The notes beneath the pieces were generated by a model. That model was not told where the DNA came from. It did no database searches and was given only the letters and a program-made list of their open reading frames with translations. A program made the translations under genes and the position numbers. A DNA stretch of 64,000 bases from Paenibacillus sp. H1-7. GTDB lineage: Bacteria > Bacillota > Bacilli > Paenibacillales > NBRC-103111. The DNA is taken from contig NZ_CP031168.1 in NCBI RefSeq assembly GCF_022354825.1, forward strand, positions 6,449,501 through 6,513,500. The letters are read 5' to 3'. Numbering within the stretch: the stretch's first letter is position 1; each line of letters starts with the position of its first letter. Positions 62,364-64,000 of the stretch are shown here, one piece after another.

Positions 62364-62576
62364 ATGATCTACATTTATCATGATTTCGGAGGTACTCACA
62401 CATGACCATAGGGAGGACTGTTTTCACGGGCTTTAAAAATCGACTTCATCGGAGTTCCTCTACTTGTAATGGGAGCTAAACAGACGTATCAAAATATCAT
62501 AAACCTTGTCGATCATACAAGGAATGCAGCGCGAAACGCCACTTCACCGCTGACATCGCTTCAAAACAAAGAGTAA
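62364..62576 (+). pseudogene. Remnant of a DUF3189-family gene (internal deletion plus frameshift)
   Basis: A good ribosome site (GGGAGGGAG) and ATG start MIYIYHDFGGTHT, the standard opening of DUF3189 proteins as I recall them, then a stop after 13 codons. The sequence continues MTIG and, after a one-base shift, reads GLFSRALKIDFIGVPLLVMG, then AKQTYQNIINLVDHTRNAAR and finally a TAA at 62576. I read this as the beginning and end of one protein with about 90 residues lost from the middle. Function of the intact family is unknown. Confidence 0.68.
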
Positions 62577-62907
62577 CGTCTTCTATATTTTGATGCCTCA
62601 TCGGCTTATACTTGCCTCCGCTATCAATCAGCTCTTTGCCCCTCCATCATTACCGGGCCGTTGTCGCCTTCGGCTGCGCTTCCATCCATTATGATGCCGC
62701 TTCCTTTCGCGGCTTTTTTGTCGTTATCGCTTTAGGCGTCATTTCAACGTCGACCCGGCTCTCAAGCAGTTACCTCAACGTAAGTGAGATACCTCAGAGT
62801 AACTAAATGAACTCTTTTTCAGCTCTTACCAAAAACCGCTATTATTTCTATAATAATTTATGGGTTGTGAAAAACCGCAACAACATACTATGGGAGGCGT
62901 TATACCA
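62577..62907. other. Intergenic region after the pseudogene
   Basis: Contains one terminator hairpin (62696-62719) and AT-rich sequence before the aldo/keto reductase gene. A 34-codon reverse frame (62497-62601) overlaps the pseudogene and is not convincing. Confidence 0.4.
62696..62719 (+). terminator. Terminator downstream of the DUF3189 remnant
   Basis: GCCGC, an eight-base loop, GCGGC and TTTTTTG. It probably terminated the former DUF3189 gene. Confidence 0.75.
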
Positions 62908-63849
62908 ATGCAATATCGGAAACTGGGCAACAGCGGTCTAAAAGTCAGCGAAATCAGCTTGGGCAGCTGGCTCACTTATGGCGGTTACGTAGATGACAAT
63001 AATGCCGTCCGTTCTATCGAGCAAGCTTACGAATTGGGAGTCAACTTTTTCGATACCGCCAACATGTACGAGCGGGGCGAAGCGGAGAAGGTTATGGGCC
63101 AAGCGCTGTCCCAATATCCGCGGGAATCCTATGTGCTGGCAACGAAAGTATTCAATAAAATGGGCGAAGGACCGAACGACCGCGGCTTGTCGCGCAAACA
63201 TATTATGGAGCAGTGCGATGCGAGCCTGAAGCGCCTTGGCGCCGATTACATCGACATTTACTACTGCCACCGTTATGACAAAGAAACTCCGCTTGAAGAG
63301 ACGCTTCGCGCTCTGGACGATCTCGTAACCCAAGGCAAAGTACTCTATATCGGCGTAAGCGAGTGGAGTCCGGCTCAAATCGTGGAAGCGTATGCCATTG
63401 CGGACAAGCTGCTGCTGGACAAAATCATCGTCAACCAGCCGGTGTACAACATGTTCAACCGCTACATCGAGAAGGAAATCATCCCTATCGGCAAGGAAAA
63501 AGGCTACGGCCAAGTCGTATTCTCGCCGTTGGCACAAGGCTTGCTGACCGGCAAATACCGTCTCGGCCAGCCGGTACCAGCCGACAGCCGCGCCGCCAGC
63601 AAAAACTGGGGCGAGAAGCAGCTGAACGAAACGAATCTGACCAAGGTTGAGGGCATTTCCAGAATCGCCGACGAGCTTGGCATCAAAGTATCCCAGCTCG
63701 CGATCGCATGGATTCTCCGCCAAGACAACGTAGCCAGCGCTCTTGTGGGCGCAAGCCGTCCGGAGCAGGTCGTTGAGAACTGTGCAGCCAGCGGCATCAA
63801 GCTGTCCGACGATGTGCTGAATGCCATCGAGGAGATTTTGAAGGGCTAA
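62908..63849 (+). CDS. Aldo/keto reductase (Kv-beta-like/YghZ type)
   Basis: 313-residue NADPH-dependent oxidoreductase with TIM-barrel fold. The catalytic tetrad is Asp in FFDTANMYERG (~52), Tyr in the same segment (~57), Lys in VLATKVF (~82) and His in IYYCHRYDKE. NADPH-binding residues lie in VSEWSPAQI, VFSPLAQGLLTGKY and ALVGASRPEQVVEN. I choose ATG 62908, after GGGAGGCG. Substrate unknown; monocistronic. Confidence 0.92.
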   Translation: MQYRKLGNSGLKVSEISLGSWLTYGGYVDDNNAVRSIEQAYELGVNFFDTANMYERGEAEKVMGQALSQYPRESYVLATKVFNKMGEGPNDRGLSRKHIMEQCDASLKRLGADYIDIYYCHRYDKETPLEETLRALDDLVTQGKVLYIGVSEWSPAQIVEAYAIADKLLLDKIIVNQPVYNMFNRYIEKEIIPIGKEKGYGQVVFSPLAQGLLTGKYRLGQPVPADSRAASKNWGEKQLNETNLTKVEGISRIADELGIKVSQLAIAWILRQDNVASALVGASRPEQVVENCAASGIKLSDDVLNAIEEILKG

Positions 63850-63867
63850 TCTCACTTCACCAACATA

Positions 63868-63980
63868 AAAAGGCTGTCCCTCGCCGGTTTACCGGCATAA
63901 GACAGGCTCCTCTCACAGCAGCAGGCATTCCTATTCGCCTGCCTGCCGCGCAGGGAGCCTGTCGCCAAGGGACAGCCTCT
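63868..63980 (+). terminator. Large multi-helix terminator-like structure
   Basis: Outer arm GGCTGTCCCT (63872-63881) with AGGGACAGCC (63968-63977). Inside are a CCGG-TTTA-CCGG mini-hairpin (63884-63895), arm GACAGGCTCC (63901-63910) with GGAGCCTGTC (63954-63963), and within it GCAGGC (63921-63926) with GCCTGC (63937-63942). The T tail is weak (CTCTTCTTCG). It could end the reductase transcript or be a structured RNA; the window ends soon after. Confidence 0.6.
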
Positions 63981-64000
63981 TCTTCGTTATGGTTACAGTT

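Noticed and set aside
62497-62601. Reverse 34-codon frame beginning MRHQNIEDVT
   Set aside because: It lies opposite the DUF3189 remnant, its possible ribosome site is 13 bases away, and no family is known.

Overview
The window looks like chromosomal DNA of a spore-forming member of the Paenibacillaceae (Bacillota), most likely Paenibacillus or a close relative. The evidence is a complete GerA-type spore germinant receptor operon, YesM/YesN-type two-component systems beside sugar ABC transporters, many lipoproteins with Gram-positive lipoboxes, strong AGGAGG-type ribosome binding sites with frequent TTG and GTG starts, cre-like (CcpA) sites, a T-box leader and a c-di-GMP-I riboswitch. No tRNA, rRNA, CRISPR array, insertion sequence or prophage was seen.

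Layout. 0-5 kb: the end of an MsmX/UgpC-type ABC ATPase, a lipid/drug-type ABC exporter and an orphan sugar-binding lipoprotein. 4.8-9 kb: a four-gene spore germination operon (A, B, C subunits and a small D-like membrane protein). 9-15.5 kb: an RND efflux operon (SwrC-like pump, adaptor, large secreted protein) with a hairpin-rich leader. 15.8-17.9 kb: a sporulation-type histidine kinase and a CheX-family protein behind a c-di-GMP riboswitch. 18-27.3 kb: three tandem VOC proteins, a hydroxyacid dehydrogenase, a DUF6886-plsX-aac(3) operon, and a run of hydrolase, membrane and methyltransferase genes. 27.5-42.2 kb: carbohydrate genes. These are a YesW-like rhamnogalacturonan lyase, an AraC regulator, a sugar-binding lipoprotein, a GH43 enzyme, a polyol dehydrogenase facing a LacI regulator, hemY, and an AgaS-like / class II aldolase / sugar-phosphate kinase operon that fits a tagatose-6-phosphate route. 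42.3-45 kb: two small genes, then about 1.7 kb of repeats. 45-52.7 kb: an operon for a sugar ABC transporter, its two-component system and a sugar-phosphate isomerase/epimerase. 53-56 kb: small conserved genes and a T-box-controlled gltX that is broken by a frameshift. 56-63.9 kb: an MFS exporter, an alkylation-repair module (adaA-ogt-2OG/Fe(II) oxygenase operon with alkA facing away), a LysR/O-methyltransferase pair, a DUF3189 gene remnant and an aldo/keto reductase.

The genes work together mainly in plant-polysaccharide use (extracellular lyase, binding lipoproteins, permeases, cytoplasmic GH43, sugar-phosphate catabolism). The sugar permeases at 51-52 kb have no ATPase of their own and may share the MsmX-type ATPase at the left edge. 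Other themes are sporulation and germination, envelope stress and efflux, c-di-GMP-linked motility control, and DNA alkylation repair.

The most unusual features are non-coding. Two 181-bp palindromic elements, each with four 21-bp units at identical geometry (36790-36970 and 43816-43996), sit within diverged direct repeats. A roughly 540-bp G-rich array contains 48 exact-length octamers of a telomere-like TTACGGGG/TTACGGGC unit.
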